A stretch of DNA of 64,000 bases from JBAXTE01 sp964653595 (GTDB taxonomy: Bacteria; Bacteroidota; Bacteroidia; Bacteroidales; WCHB1-69): contig CAZZHH010000017.1 of assembly GCA_964653595.1 (NCBI GenBank), positions 1 to 64,000 of the forward strand, given 5' to 3'. Each line of letters begins with the position of its first letter. Position 1 is the stretch's first letter. The notes beneath the pieces were generated by a model. It ran no database searches and had not been told where the DNA came from. It saw only the letters and a list, made by a program, of their open reading frames with translations. The translations under genes and the position numbers were made by a program. Shown here piece after piece: positions 17,555 through 24,986 of this stretch.

Positions 17555-17578
17555 CGTTATGCATATCTTTGCAACTCG
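17555..17578. promoter_or_regulatory. Predicted ModE box between the divergent TonB-locus arms
   Basis: CGTTATG-N10-CAACTCG: one consensus half-site and one diverged half-site, with the common 10-base spacer. It begins immediately after a minus-strand TAATTTTG -7 box, so it covers the expected transcription start of the 17540-to-11870 arm, and lies 139 bases before the plus-strand arm. Confidence 0.55.
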
Positions 17579-17717
17579 CAAAATTAGAAATTATATTTCA
17601 ATTAAAAAAATAATATTGAAATGAAGTTTAATAGATTTAGCATTATAAACTTCAAGAAATGAAGAAAAATGATTATTACGGCTATTTTTATTAAATTTGT
17701 AAAAAAGATAAAAATAA

Positions 17718-18452
17718 ATGAAGATATTGATTGCAATTGATGATACTGACAATGCTCAGAGCAGAGGAACTGGATTTCGGGCCAGGGAGCTGGGCGAACA
17801 GCTTGGCCGTTTGGAAGGCACCACCTATTGCGATGTCACCCGCCATCAGTTGCTTTTCGATCCCCGCATTCCATACACCTCCCACAACAGCGCCGCTTGC
17901 ATCACGGTGGATTCCACATTGGATATCGATTATTTGCGTCAGCTTTGCGAAAGCTATCTGATTGATAACAGTGCAGAGGGCTCCGATGCCGGTTTGTGTG
18001 TCATCCCGTTTGATCAGGTGATTCCCGAAATCCAAAACTGGGGAAATCGTGCCAAATCGGAGATATTGACCATGGACGAGGCACGGAAGATTGCATCCAA
18101 AAGCGTTGCCTTTCTGGAAGGATACACCGGAACCAAAGGTGGAATCATCGGTTCATTGGCGGCGGTCGGACTTCGCAAACATGGTAACGATGGCCGGTTT
18201 CTCTATGTAAAGGGAATGCGTGAACTAAAAGGCGGTTTTGAAGTGAAGAATCTCCTCAATATCGCAGACATCGATCATATTGTAGAACTGAAAACGGGCG
18301 CGGAAATAACTGGCGGATACATTCACTTGGAAGAGTGGTGGCGCCCTGTGCTGAAAAATAGTAAAAAAGTACTTTTTATAGAAACATCAAAAAATAACGA
18401 TTATGAATGGACAAACATCTCAAAGGACATCATCCGGTCTATTTCCAATTAG
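17718..18452 (+). CDS. TiaS-like IDDTD-motif protein of unknown role
   Basis: 244 residues beginning MKILIAIDDTDNAQSRGTGF. The IDDTD motif is the hallmark of the N-terminal domain of archaeal TiaS (tRNA-Ile2 agmatidine synthase) and its bacterial relatives, and TKGGIIGSLAAVGLR (about 133-147) matches the family's glycine-rich motif. It lacks the C-terminal OB-fold and zinc-ribbon part of TiaS. Bacteria use TilS for the tRNA-Ile2 task, so tRNA modification is unlikely. First gene of the plus-strand arm of the divergent metal locus, before the S-component-like membrane protein, lipoprotein and TonB receptor. The reaction is unknown. Confidence 0.7.
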   Translation: MKILIAIDDTDNAQSRGTGFRARELGEQLGRLEGTTYCDVTRHQLLFDPRIPYTSHNSAACITVDSTLDIDYLRQLCESYLIDNSAEGSDAGLCVIPFDQVIPEIQNWGNRAKSEILTMDEARKIASKSVAFLEGYTGTKGGIIGSLAAVGLRKHGNDGRFLYVKGMRELKGGFEVKNLLNIADIDHIVELKTGAEITGGYIHLEEWWRPVLKNSKKVLFIETSKNNDYEWTNISKDIIRSISN

Positions 18453-18969
18453 CCTTTCCAACAGTCTGGTAAGATACATCTTGCTTTATCTGATTGGTGC
18501 CGTTGCCATGGTTATCCATGCCCGTTTGCGCCTCCATCTGGGTATTCCTGGACATCAGGGGTTTATCTATATGGCATTGATGGTTGGTGCATCTTCCATG
18601 TTGCACACCCGTTTTTCGGGACTCGCATTTGCTGCCGGTTCCTCTACTATTCTTGCGTTTGGGATTTTGGGGTTCGCCAATCCATTCATCTTTGTCGAGT
18701 ATCTTTTTGTCGGTTTAGTGGCTGATATTCTGATGAATATTTCAAAATCAAGCAGATATAAGGTGGTTTTCATCTTGTTGGTGGGTGCGTTGGGATACGG
18801 GATGATTCCCTTGATCCGACTGATTACCACATCCGTGACCGGTTATCCTTACGGGTCGTTTTTGAAATTCGGGTTCGGGATTACCTTGTTGTCACATATC
18901 GGTTTTGGAATGGCAGGTGCCATCTCGGGATTTGGGATCAGCAAACTTTTTCCTTCCAAAAAGGGATAA
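18403..18969 (+). CDS. Six-helix membrane protein resembling an ECF transporter S-component
   Basis: 188 residues with about six hydrophobic segments (near 20-39, 51-67, 72-92, 96-113, 121-143 and 155-183), the size and topology of ECF-type S-components, which bind a vitamin or metal in the inner membrane. No EcfA or EcfT gene is nearby. The ATG at 18403 overlaps the upstream gene by 50 bp. A later ATG at 18508 would remove the first helix, so the early start is kept. It is followed after 3 bases by a lipoprotein gene. Its family assignment is tentative; import of whatever the TonB receptor delivers is inferred. Confidence 0.6.
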   Translation: MNGQTSQRTSSGLFPISLSNSLVRYILLYLIGAVAMVIHARLRLHLGIPGHQGFIYMALMVGASSMLHTRFSGLAFAAGSSTILAFGILGFANPFIFVEYLFVGLVADILMNISKSSRYKVVFILLVGALGYGMIPLIRLITTSVTGYPYGSFLKFGFGITLLSHIGFGMAGAISGFGISKLFPSKKG

Positions 18970-18972
18970 CGA

Positions 18973-19854
18973 ATGAAGCGGTTGCTCTTTGTTTTAGGCG
19001 TTTTCGGATTGATTGCAACCTTTCAGTCATGCAAGGAGGAATCATTGGAAAAGGTCAAGCCGACTATTCGCTTTGCAGTTGAATCGGGTTTTATTAGTGT
19101 CGATACGGTTTTAAGCTTAAGCCAAACGGTTAAGATTAAGGTATTTGCCACTTCGGAAGGTTCTTCCATCACTCTTTTCAATTTCAAGATTTATGACGGG
19201 GAAAATGTCACATCCGTAGACTCCGGATTGAACACAAATGCTTTCTCCAAAGAGATTTCCCTGACCAAAGGACTCGCAACGCAGGAACGATGGGTCTTTA
19301 AGGTCAGAAACAAGGATTTGCAGTGGGACAGCATCTCCCTAGCCATCGGATTAAAACCAGGCTGGCAGTTCGGTCCCATCAACTCTGTCTCTGGAATTCA
19401 TTTGGGAGCGCAACAAAATGGTACTTCTGGTAGTTTTTATTCCATTTCACAAAATTCAGTTTACACCCTTTCAACCGGGGCCAATGCCTCAAATTTGATT
19501 GATTTGTGCTACTATTACGATAACACCGCTGATTTGAACACACTTGCATCGCCAGGAGCCAATATTTTATCCACCATTTTTGATTTCACCTCTTGGCCTG
19601 CCCGAAACGAAGCACGCTTTGTCCAAACTGCGCTCACGGCAACAGATTTCGACAATTGCCAGAATGACAGTTTGATTATCACAAACACCTTTGTTTACCA
19701 GTCGGGAAAAAGAAAATGTAAAATGGTGGCTCCGGGCCAGGTTTACTCATTTATCCGTGGCGATTATAAAGGGTTGATAAAATTTACCCAAGTGGATGGC
19801 GCCGAAAGCGGGGATATGACCATGGATCTTAAATTTCAACCGCTCAACAGATAG
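18973..19854 (+). CDS. Lipoprotein partner of the TonB receptor (paralogue B)
   Basis: 293 residues with lipobox FQSC (Cys20) followed by KEE. It is homologous to the lipoprotein at 16653-17540 over its length, with the same C-terminal GAESG motif and CQNDSLIIT motif. Its stop and the start of the following TonB receptor are 3 bases apart, so the two are almost certainly co-translated from one transcript and likely act together. No named family recognised. Confidence 0.78.
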   Translation: MKRLLFVLGVFGLIATFQSCKEESLEKVKPTIRFAVESGFISVDTVLSLSQTVKIKVFATSEGSSITLFNFKIYDGENVTSVDSGLNTNAFSKEISLTKGLATQERWVFKVRNKDLQWDSISLAIGLKPGWQFGPINSVSGIHLGAQQNGTSGSFYSISQNSVYTLSTGANASNLIDLCYYYDNTADLNTLASPGANILSTIFDFTSWPARNEARFVQTALTATDFDNCQNDSLIITNTFVYQSGKRKCKMVAPGQVYSFIRGDYKGLIKFTQVDGAESGDMTMDLKFQPLNR

Positions 19855-19857
19855 TTT

Positions 19858-22149
19858 ATGAAGAAATTTTGCCTGTTATCGATCATCGTTATCCTGCATT
19901 TTATTAGCGGAAAATTATATGCTCAGACATACAGTGGCATCGTGTATGATTCGATCGGGAAAACACCTGTTGCCAATGTTCATGTGATCAATGAGAAATA
20001 CAAAACATTGGCAGTCACAAATCAAAATGGTGAATTTTCGTTTTCAAAAAATGAAGCTGTTTCGGTGATCACATTTTCCCATGTTGGATATCATTCTGCA
20101 AAGATAAATCTCAACACAATCTCAACCACCAATATTAAGGTAATACTGATCCCAACGACCATTTTTTTGGATTCCGTCATCGTTTCCGCTGATTTGAACA
20201 ACACATCACAAAAAGAGTTGCCAGTATTTGCCCGCACCATTACGGAAAGTGAACTTTCGTCAACTCCTTCAACAAATATTGATCTCTTTCTACGTAAAGT
20301 GCCTGGAATCAATGTCAACCGAAGTTGGGGAATTTTCTCCAAAAACGCCAGCATCACTATGCGTGGGCTCACCAACAGCGCTTCTGTATTGGTGGCTCTG
20401 GACGGTGTTCCACTCAATAAACTGGCTGGTGGAGGGGTAAATTGGAATATGATGTCATCCTCTTCTTTGTCGAGGATCGAGGTGGTGAAAGGCCCAAATG
20501 CGGCTCAATATGGGATGAATGCCATGGGTGGGTGCATCAACCTGCAGGGACGGAATCCCCAGAAACTGTTGGAAGGATCGTTGACCCTTTTTGGCGGAAC
20601 CTACAACACCGGAGGCGGGACCTTGTATTTGGGAAGCCGCAACAACAAAAATTGCATCAAATATTACTGGGATCTGAACCTGAACGCCAGATACGGCGAT
20701 GGATACATCTATTTTCCAACCAACGAGCCTTCCCCAATCGCCCAAAAGACCTACCTTCAAGAACAATCGGCGCTTTTCAAATCTGGAATCACTTGGAACA
20801 ACAGGCATTCCACGCAGATCGGAGCGTTGTATAGCCTGGATAAACGGGGCGAAGGAATCAAGGTCTGGGAGCCGTATGGGAGCTATAACAGCTACAATAC
20901 CACCATCTTTTGGGTGAAACATAATTATGCTACACCAAACCTGAATTTGTCAATTTTGGCCTTCTCCAACATCGAGGATTATTTCCGACAAAATGAAAAT
21001 GTCAACACTTCAGGTCTCTACCAATATTCCGAAACCAGCTCGCTGAAAGGCGACCGCGGGGTGAAGTTGATTGCAAACTATCTTCCTTCGATCAAGAACA
21101 ACACGCTGAGCGGAGGGGTGGAGGTGCGGCAGGGCGATGTGGATGCCACCGATTTGTATTACACTTCCACCGACAAGATCACCTATAAAGGGAACTTGAT
21201 TTTTGCAGGAATGTTTTTGCAGGATGATTATAAAATCACCAATAAATTGAACGCTAAGATTGCCTTCCGCTACGACTGGGCTTGGTTTTTTGATGGAAAT
21301 TTAACTGTTTCGGATCCCACACCGGTCACGCTGTTTTTGGTGCCAGTGAACGAAACTTTTGAAAACAAGCAGTGGAACGGGTTCAGCCCAAAATTATCTC
21401 TTTCATACGATATTACCAATACTACCATGATTTACAGCTCCATTTCGAAGGGGTTTTTGCCTCCAAAAATCGAGGATATGACCAAGTCGGGAAAAATCAG
21501 AAAAGGGTTCAAAATGGCTAATCCGAACTTGTTCCCGGAACGGCTGATAAACTACGAACTTGGCGCTAAAACGATGTTGTTTAAACAATTGGAGATGGAA
21601 GCTGTGGTTTATTACAGTCGCGGAAACGACTTCCAATACTTTGTCTCTCAAGGCGATTCGGTGGATGTGGGTGCAGATGCATTGCTGCCCGTACTCCAAA
21701 AAACAAATATCGCCGATGTGGATATCTTTGGTACGGACCTTTTGGTAAGTTGGAAACCGAAAAAATACTTCAACTTCCAGATAAATTACACTTTCAATTC
21801 GAGCAAGATCGGAGCCATGAACAGCAACAATCCGGAAGTGACCAAACTGTCCGGGAAATTTTTGGCGGAAGTCCCCATGCATATTCTGGGTATCTATTCC
21901 GATGTTAGCTACAAGGGCTTTAATCTGTCACTCTCGTACAATTATAACGGAGATCAGTGGTACGACGATGAAAATGTAGAGATTGTAGAAGCGTACAGCC
22001 TTTTCAACGCCAAGCTTTCCAAACGGATATCCAAACATTTTTGGGTCGCCATCACTGCCGAGGACCTGTTGGATAGCCATTACATCGATCGCAAAGGATA
22101 TCTTTCCCCCGGAAGATTCATCCTCGGGGAACTCCGGTTTGAGTTTTAA
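19858..22149 (+). CDS. TonB-dependent outer-membrane receptor (second of two)
   Basis: 763 residues. Signal peptide (cleaved near KLYAQ), a carboxypeptidase-regulatory-like domain (about 24-105), a plug (about 120-235; ITMRGLTNSASVLVALDGVP, GPNAAQYGMNAMGGCINL) and a barrel ending FEF. It is paralogous to the receptor at 13136-15457. It closes a four-gene run 17718-22149 with tiny gaps. The substrate is inferred to be a molybdenum/tungsten species because of the ModE box at the head of the divergent promoter region and the flanking wtpABC and Moco genes; siderophore or other metallophore uptake remains possible. Confidence 0.88.
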   Translation: MKKFCLLSIIVILHFISGKLYAQTYSGIVYDSIGKTPVANVHVINEKYKTLAVTNQNGEFSFSKNEAVSVITFSHVGYHSAKINLNTISTTNIKVILIPTTIFLDSVIVSADLNNTSQKELPVFARTITESELSSTPSTNIDLFLRKVPGINVNRSWGIFSKNASITMRGLTNSASVLVALDGVPLNKLAGGGVNWNMMSSSSLSRIEVVKGPNAAQYGMNAMGGCINLQGRNPQKLLEGSLTLFGGTYNTGGGTLYLGSRNNKNCIKYYWDLNLNARYGDGYIYFPTNEPSPIAQKTYLQEQSALFKSGITWNNRHSTQIGALYSLDKRGEGIKVWEPYGSYNSYNTTIFWVKHNYATPNLNLSILAFSNIEDYFRQNENVNTSGLYQYSETSSLKGDRGVKLIANYLPSIKNNTLSGGVEVRQGDVDATDLYYTSTDKITYKGNLIFAGMFLQDDYKITNKLNAKIAFRYDWAWFFDGNLTVSDPTPVTLFLVPVNETFENKQWNGFSPKLSLSYDITNTTMIYSSISKGFLPPKIEDMTKSGKIRKGFKMANPNLFPERLINYELGAKTMLFKQLEMEAVVYYSRGNDFQYFVSQGDSVDVGADALLPVLQKTNIADVDIFGTDLLVSWKPKKYFNFQINYTFNSSKIGAMNSNNPEVTKLSGKFLAEVPMHILGIYSDVSYKGFNLSLSYNYNGDQWYDDENVEIVEAYSLFNAKLSKRISKHFWVAITAEDLLDSHYIDRKGYLSPGRFILGELRFEF

Positions 22150-22294
22150 ATCCCTTTTGTTTTTTGCCACTAAGACACCAAGGCACTAAGAATTTTTATT
22201 TCATACTTCTCAAACTCAGTCTTCTACTTAAATTTATCACGCTCCGGCGTGACTCAGCCTTCGTTCAGTCTTCATTCTACTTTAGACTCGCCTT

Positions 22295-22335
22295 CCCGAA
22301 AAACTACAAAAATCGTAGATTTTTTATTTTTCGGG
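22295..22335. repeat. Short intergenic hairpin (AAAAATC-GTA-GATTTTT core)
   Basis: CCCGAAAAACTACAAAAATC-GTA-GATTTTTTATTTTTCGGG folds into a stem of about 19 bp with small mismatches. It lies 145 bases after the TonB receptor stop in the space 22150-22572 and shares its core with the elements at 11787, 34910 and 37178. It may serve as a terminator. The segment 22165-22195 is a CACTAAGACACCAAGG-type sequence also hinted at near 10370. Confidence 0.6.
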
Positions 22336-22421
22336 ACTCATAACTCATAATTTCTGTATTCCCATTTCACTCCATTATATTGAGATCACGGAAAATCGTT
22401 TCACGATTCCCAAAAAAAGAC

Positions 22422-22429
22422 TACTTTTG
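22422..22429 (+). promoter_or_regulatory. Possible -7 box for the moeA operon
   Basis: TACTTTTG fits TAnnTTTG. A weak TTTC lies about 20 bases upstream. If used, transcription would start just before the 118-bp MITE-like element, placing that element in the moeA leader. Confidence 0.35.
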
Positions 22430-22433
22430 TGGA

Positions 22434-22551
22434 GGGTTTCTCAAAATTCAATTTTTTGAGGCAGACAATAAATTAAAACCGCAGTTTACCTTTGTAAATG
22501 AGGATTTTAATTTTGCAGTCTAACGCTGAAAAATGAATTTTCAGAAGTCCC
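22434..22551. mobile_element. 118-bp MITE-like inverted-repeat element (copy 2)
   Basis: Same length and ends as the element at 15507-15624, differing at four bases. It ends 21 bases before the moeA start codon, so it has probably become the 5' leader of the cofactor operon. Both copies face the same way on the plus strand although the neighbouring genes do not. Confidence 0.75.
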
Positions 22552-22572
22552 GACAATATAAAACAACAACCT

Positions 22573-23748
22573 ATGATTACGTTTGAAAATGCACTCAAGA
22601 CCGTTTTGGATTCCGCTTTTATCGTGGGAGAGGAAGAGGTTTCCATCCTTAACTCGTTGAACAGGGTGTTGGCTCAGGATGTGGTTTCTGATATGAATAT
22701 GCCTCCGTTCGATAAGTCTGCCATGGACGGATATGCTTGCCGTATGGCTGATATTGCTAATGTTTTGGACGTGGTAGAGATTATTCCTGCGGGAAAATTC
22801 CCCGAACAGGAGATTTTTCAAAACCAGTGTGCCAAAATCATGACGGGGGCCAAACTTCCGGTCGGAGCCGATTGTGTCCTCATGGTGGAACATACGGAGG
22901 TGATTTCCGAAGGGAAAATCCTCTTCACCAAGGAGTCCACCAACCGGAATATCTGTTATTTGGCCGAAGATGTCAAAACTGGGGAGGTGGTTCTGACCCG
23001 AGGAACGGTAATCAAACCGCAACATATTGCCATTTTGGCGGCTGTAGGAGCGGTGGATGTGAAAGTTTATAAACAACCTAGAGTGGGCATTATAGCCACT
23101 GGCGACGAGTTGGTCGAACCGAATGTAAGACCTGAAAAATCACAGATCAGAAATAGCAACGGCTATCAGATGGTGACCCAAGTGATGAACAGTGGCGCGA
23201 TTGCCAATTATATGGGCATTGCCAAAGATGATGAAGAGCATTCCGTGGAATTGATTTCCAAGGCATTGGACGAGAACGATATCGTTTTGCTTTCGGGTGG
23301 GGTTTCCATGGGCGATTTTGATTTTGTAAGTGCCGCCTTGGAGAAAAACGGTATTCGGATTCTGTTCGACAGCGTGGCCGTGCAACCCGGAAAACCTACC
23401 ACCTTCGGAGTGGGTGAACGGAAAATATGTTTCGGAATGCCCGGTAATCCAGTCTCTTCATTCATTCAGTTTGAATTGTTGGCGAAACCGCTGATTCAAA
23501 ATATGATGGGAGTCAGCGCGGAGGTACGTACATTTAAACTTCCCTTGAAACACGATTATAGAAGAAAAAAAGCGGAGCGATTGGCCATTGTGCCAAGTAA
23601 TATGTTGAGTGACAATACGGTTGAACCCGCTGATTATCATGGTTCAGCCCATATCTTTTCACTCGGATACGCCAACTCGATGATGTTTATCCCATTGGGT
23701 GTTCATGAATTAAAAGCAGGAGAATTAGTCGATGTTAGACCACTTTGA
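22573..23748 (+). CDS. moeA: Molybdopterin molybdenumtransferase MoeA
   Basis: 391 residues, the normal length for MoeA, which inserts molybdate (or tungstate) into adenylylated molybdopterin. Visible motifs: PPFDKSAMDGYA (41-52), AKIMTGAKLPVGADCV, IIATGDELV and the MPT-binding LSGGVSMGDFDFV, then the C-terminal FGMPGNPVSS. First gene of a tight operon moeA-moaA-moaC-MOSC/mogA; it overlaps moaA by 17 bp. The cofactor made would feed the AOR enzyme encoded 20 kb upstream. Confidence 0.93.
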   Translation: MITFENALKTVLDSAFIVGEEEVSILNSLNRVLAQDVVSDMNMPPFDKSAMDGYACRMADIANVLDVVEIIPAGKFPEQEIFQNQCAKIMTGAKLPVGADCVLMVEHTEVISEGKILFTKESTNRNICYLAEDVKTGEVVLTRGTVIKPQHIAILAAVGAVDVKVYKQPRVGIIATGDELVEPNVRPEKSQIRNSNGYQMVTQVMNSGAIANYMGIAKDDEEHSVELISKALDENDIVLLSGGVSMGDFDFVSAALEKNGIRILFDSVAVQPGKPTTFGVGERKICFGMPGNPVSSFIQFELLAKPLIQNMMGVSAEVRTFKLPLKHDYRRKKAERLAIVPSNMLSDNTVEPADYHGSAHIFSLGYANSMMFIPLGVHELKAGELVDVRPL

Positions 23749-24532
23749 TAGAAATATAAATTACCTACGGATTTCGGTTACTGACCGTTGCAATCTGAGA
23801 TGCACCTATTGCATGCCCGAACAGGGTGTCGATCATTTGTCGCACAGTCAGATTCTCTCTTTCGAACAGATTGTTGAAGTCGTTGAAGCCGGAGTCAAAT
23901 TGGGAATCACCAAAGTCCGAATCACCGGAGGAGAACCGCTGGTGCGCAAAGGAATTGTGGATTTGGTTGCAAAAATCGCCCACATTCAAGGGGTTGATGA
24001 CCTGTCGATGACCACCAATGCCATTTTGCTGAAGAAGTTTGCGGCAGAGCTTAAAGAAGCCGGTTTGCAACGCATAAACATCAGTCTGGATACTCTTGAT
24101 CCAATAAAATACAGCGAAATTACCCGTGGAGGAAGTTTGGAAGAGGCATTGGAAGGGATCATGGAAGCCAAGAAAGTGGGATTTTCGCCCATTAAAATCA
24201 ACTGTGTGATCTGGAAAAATGCCGATGAGCCTGATGCGTTGGCGGTGAAGGAATTTTGTCGGCAACAGGGGCTGGAGGTCCGGTTTATTCATCAGATGAA
24301 CCTGAATACAGGCGAATTCTCGGTGGTGGAAGGTGGCGATGGCGGCAATTGCAGTCAATGCAACCGACTTCGGTTGACGGCCAACGGGGATTTGAAACCG
24401 TGTCTTTTCAACGATATCGCATACAATATTCATGAATTTGGAATTGAAGAAGCGTTCCGATTGGCTATCGAAAAGAAGCCGAAATGCGGAACCTACAACA
24501 ATACCGGAGATTTTTATAACATAGGAGGATAG
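23732..24532 (+). CDS. moaA: GTP 3',8-cyclase MoaA, shortened form
   Basis: 266 residues. The radical SAM cluster motif CNLRCTYC (Cys20, Cys24, Cys27) and the C-terminal cluster motif CX2CX13C (Cys207, Cys210, Cys224, in CSQCNRLRLTANGDLKPC) are intact, as is the terminal Gly-Gly (NIGG). MoaA usually has about 320-340 residues; here only 17 residues separate RFIHQMN from the second cluster motif, so the segment that normally links them is missing. MoaA converts GTP to the cyclic dehydro-GTP intermediate used by MoaC, the next gene, whose start follows the moaA stop without a gap. Confidence 0.88.
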   Translation: MLDHFDRNINYLRISVTDRCNLRCTYCMPEQGVDHLSHSQILSFEQIVEVVEAGVKLGITKVRITGGEPLVRKGIVDLVAKIAHIQGVDDLSMTTNAILLKKFAAELKEAGLQRINISLDTLDPIKYSEITRGGSLEEALEGIMEAKKVGFSPIKINCVIWKNADEPDALAVKEFCRQQGLEVRFIHQMNLNTGEFSVVEGGDGGNCSQCNRLRLTANGDLKPCLFNDIAYNIHEFGIEEAFRLAIEKKPKCGTYNNTGDFYNIGG

Positions 24533-24985
24533 ATGGATAAATTTTCACATACCGACGATCAGGGTAAAGCAAACATGGTGGATGTAGGCAATAAAACGCC
24601 CCAATTGCGCATTGCAAAAGCGACCGGAAAAATCAGACTTTCGGCCGTGACCATTCCACTGATCAAAGAGAACCAGATGAAAAAAGGGGATGTGCTCACC
24701 ATTGCCAATATTGCCGGAATTCAGGCGGCAAAACAGACATCCTCGCTGATTCCGCTCTGTCATCCGCTGCAAATCACCAAAGCCGACGTCAGGACCGAAC
24801 TTTGCGAAGATGGGGTGGTGGCTTTCAGCGAAGTGAGATGCATCGGACAGACTGGGATTGAAATGGAAGCGCTGACCGGTGTGAGTGTCGCTTTGCTGAC
24901 CGTGTATGACATGTGTAAAGCCGTGGATAAAGCGATGGTGATTGAAGGGATTACATTAATTGAAAAAACTAAAACGGACATTTAA
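24533..24985 (+). CDS. moaC: Cyclic pyranopterin monophosphate synthase MoaC
   Basis: 150 residues, normal for MoaC. Typical motifs are MVDVGNKTPQLRIAKATGKI near the N-terminus, AAKQTSSLIPLCHPLQI (about 66-82, containing the catalytic region) and GIEMEALTGVSVALLTVYDM (about 107-126). It forms cPMP from the MoaA product. The preceding moaA stop abuts its ATG, and one base separates its stop from the next start. Confidence 0.95.
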   Translation: MDKFSHTDDQGKANMVDVGNKTPQLRIAKATGKIRLSAVTIPLIKENQMKKGDVLTIANIAGIQAAKQTSSLIPLCHPLQITKADVRTELCEDGVVAFSEVRCIGQTGIEMEALTGVSVALLTVYDMCKAVDKAMVIEGITLIEKTKTDI

Positions 24986-24986
24986 G

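Noticed and set aside
22434..22551. Moco riboswitch upstream of moeA
   Set aside because: An almost identical sequence occurs upstream of a TonB gene but in the opposite orientation relative to that gene, and the element is a near-palindrome with inverted ends, which fits a MITE better.
24960..24986. Earlier start for the MOSC-MogA protein
   Set aside because: It overlaps moaC by 26 bp and adds a basic peptide outside the family alignment; the ATG at 24987 follows the moaC stop by one base.
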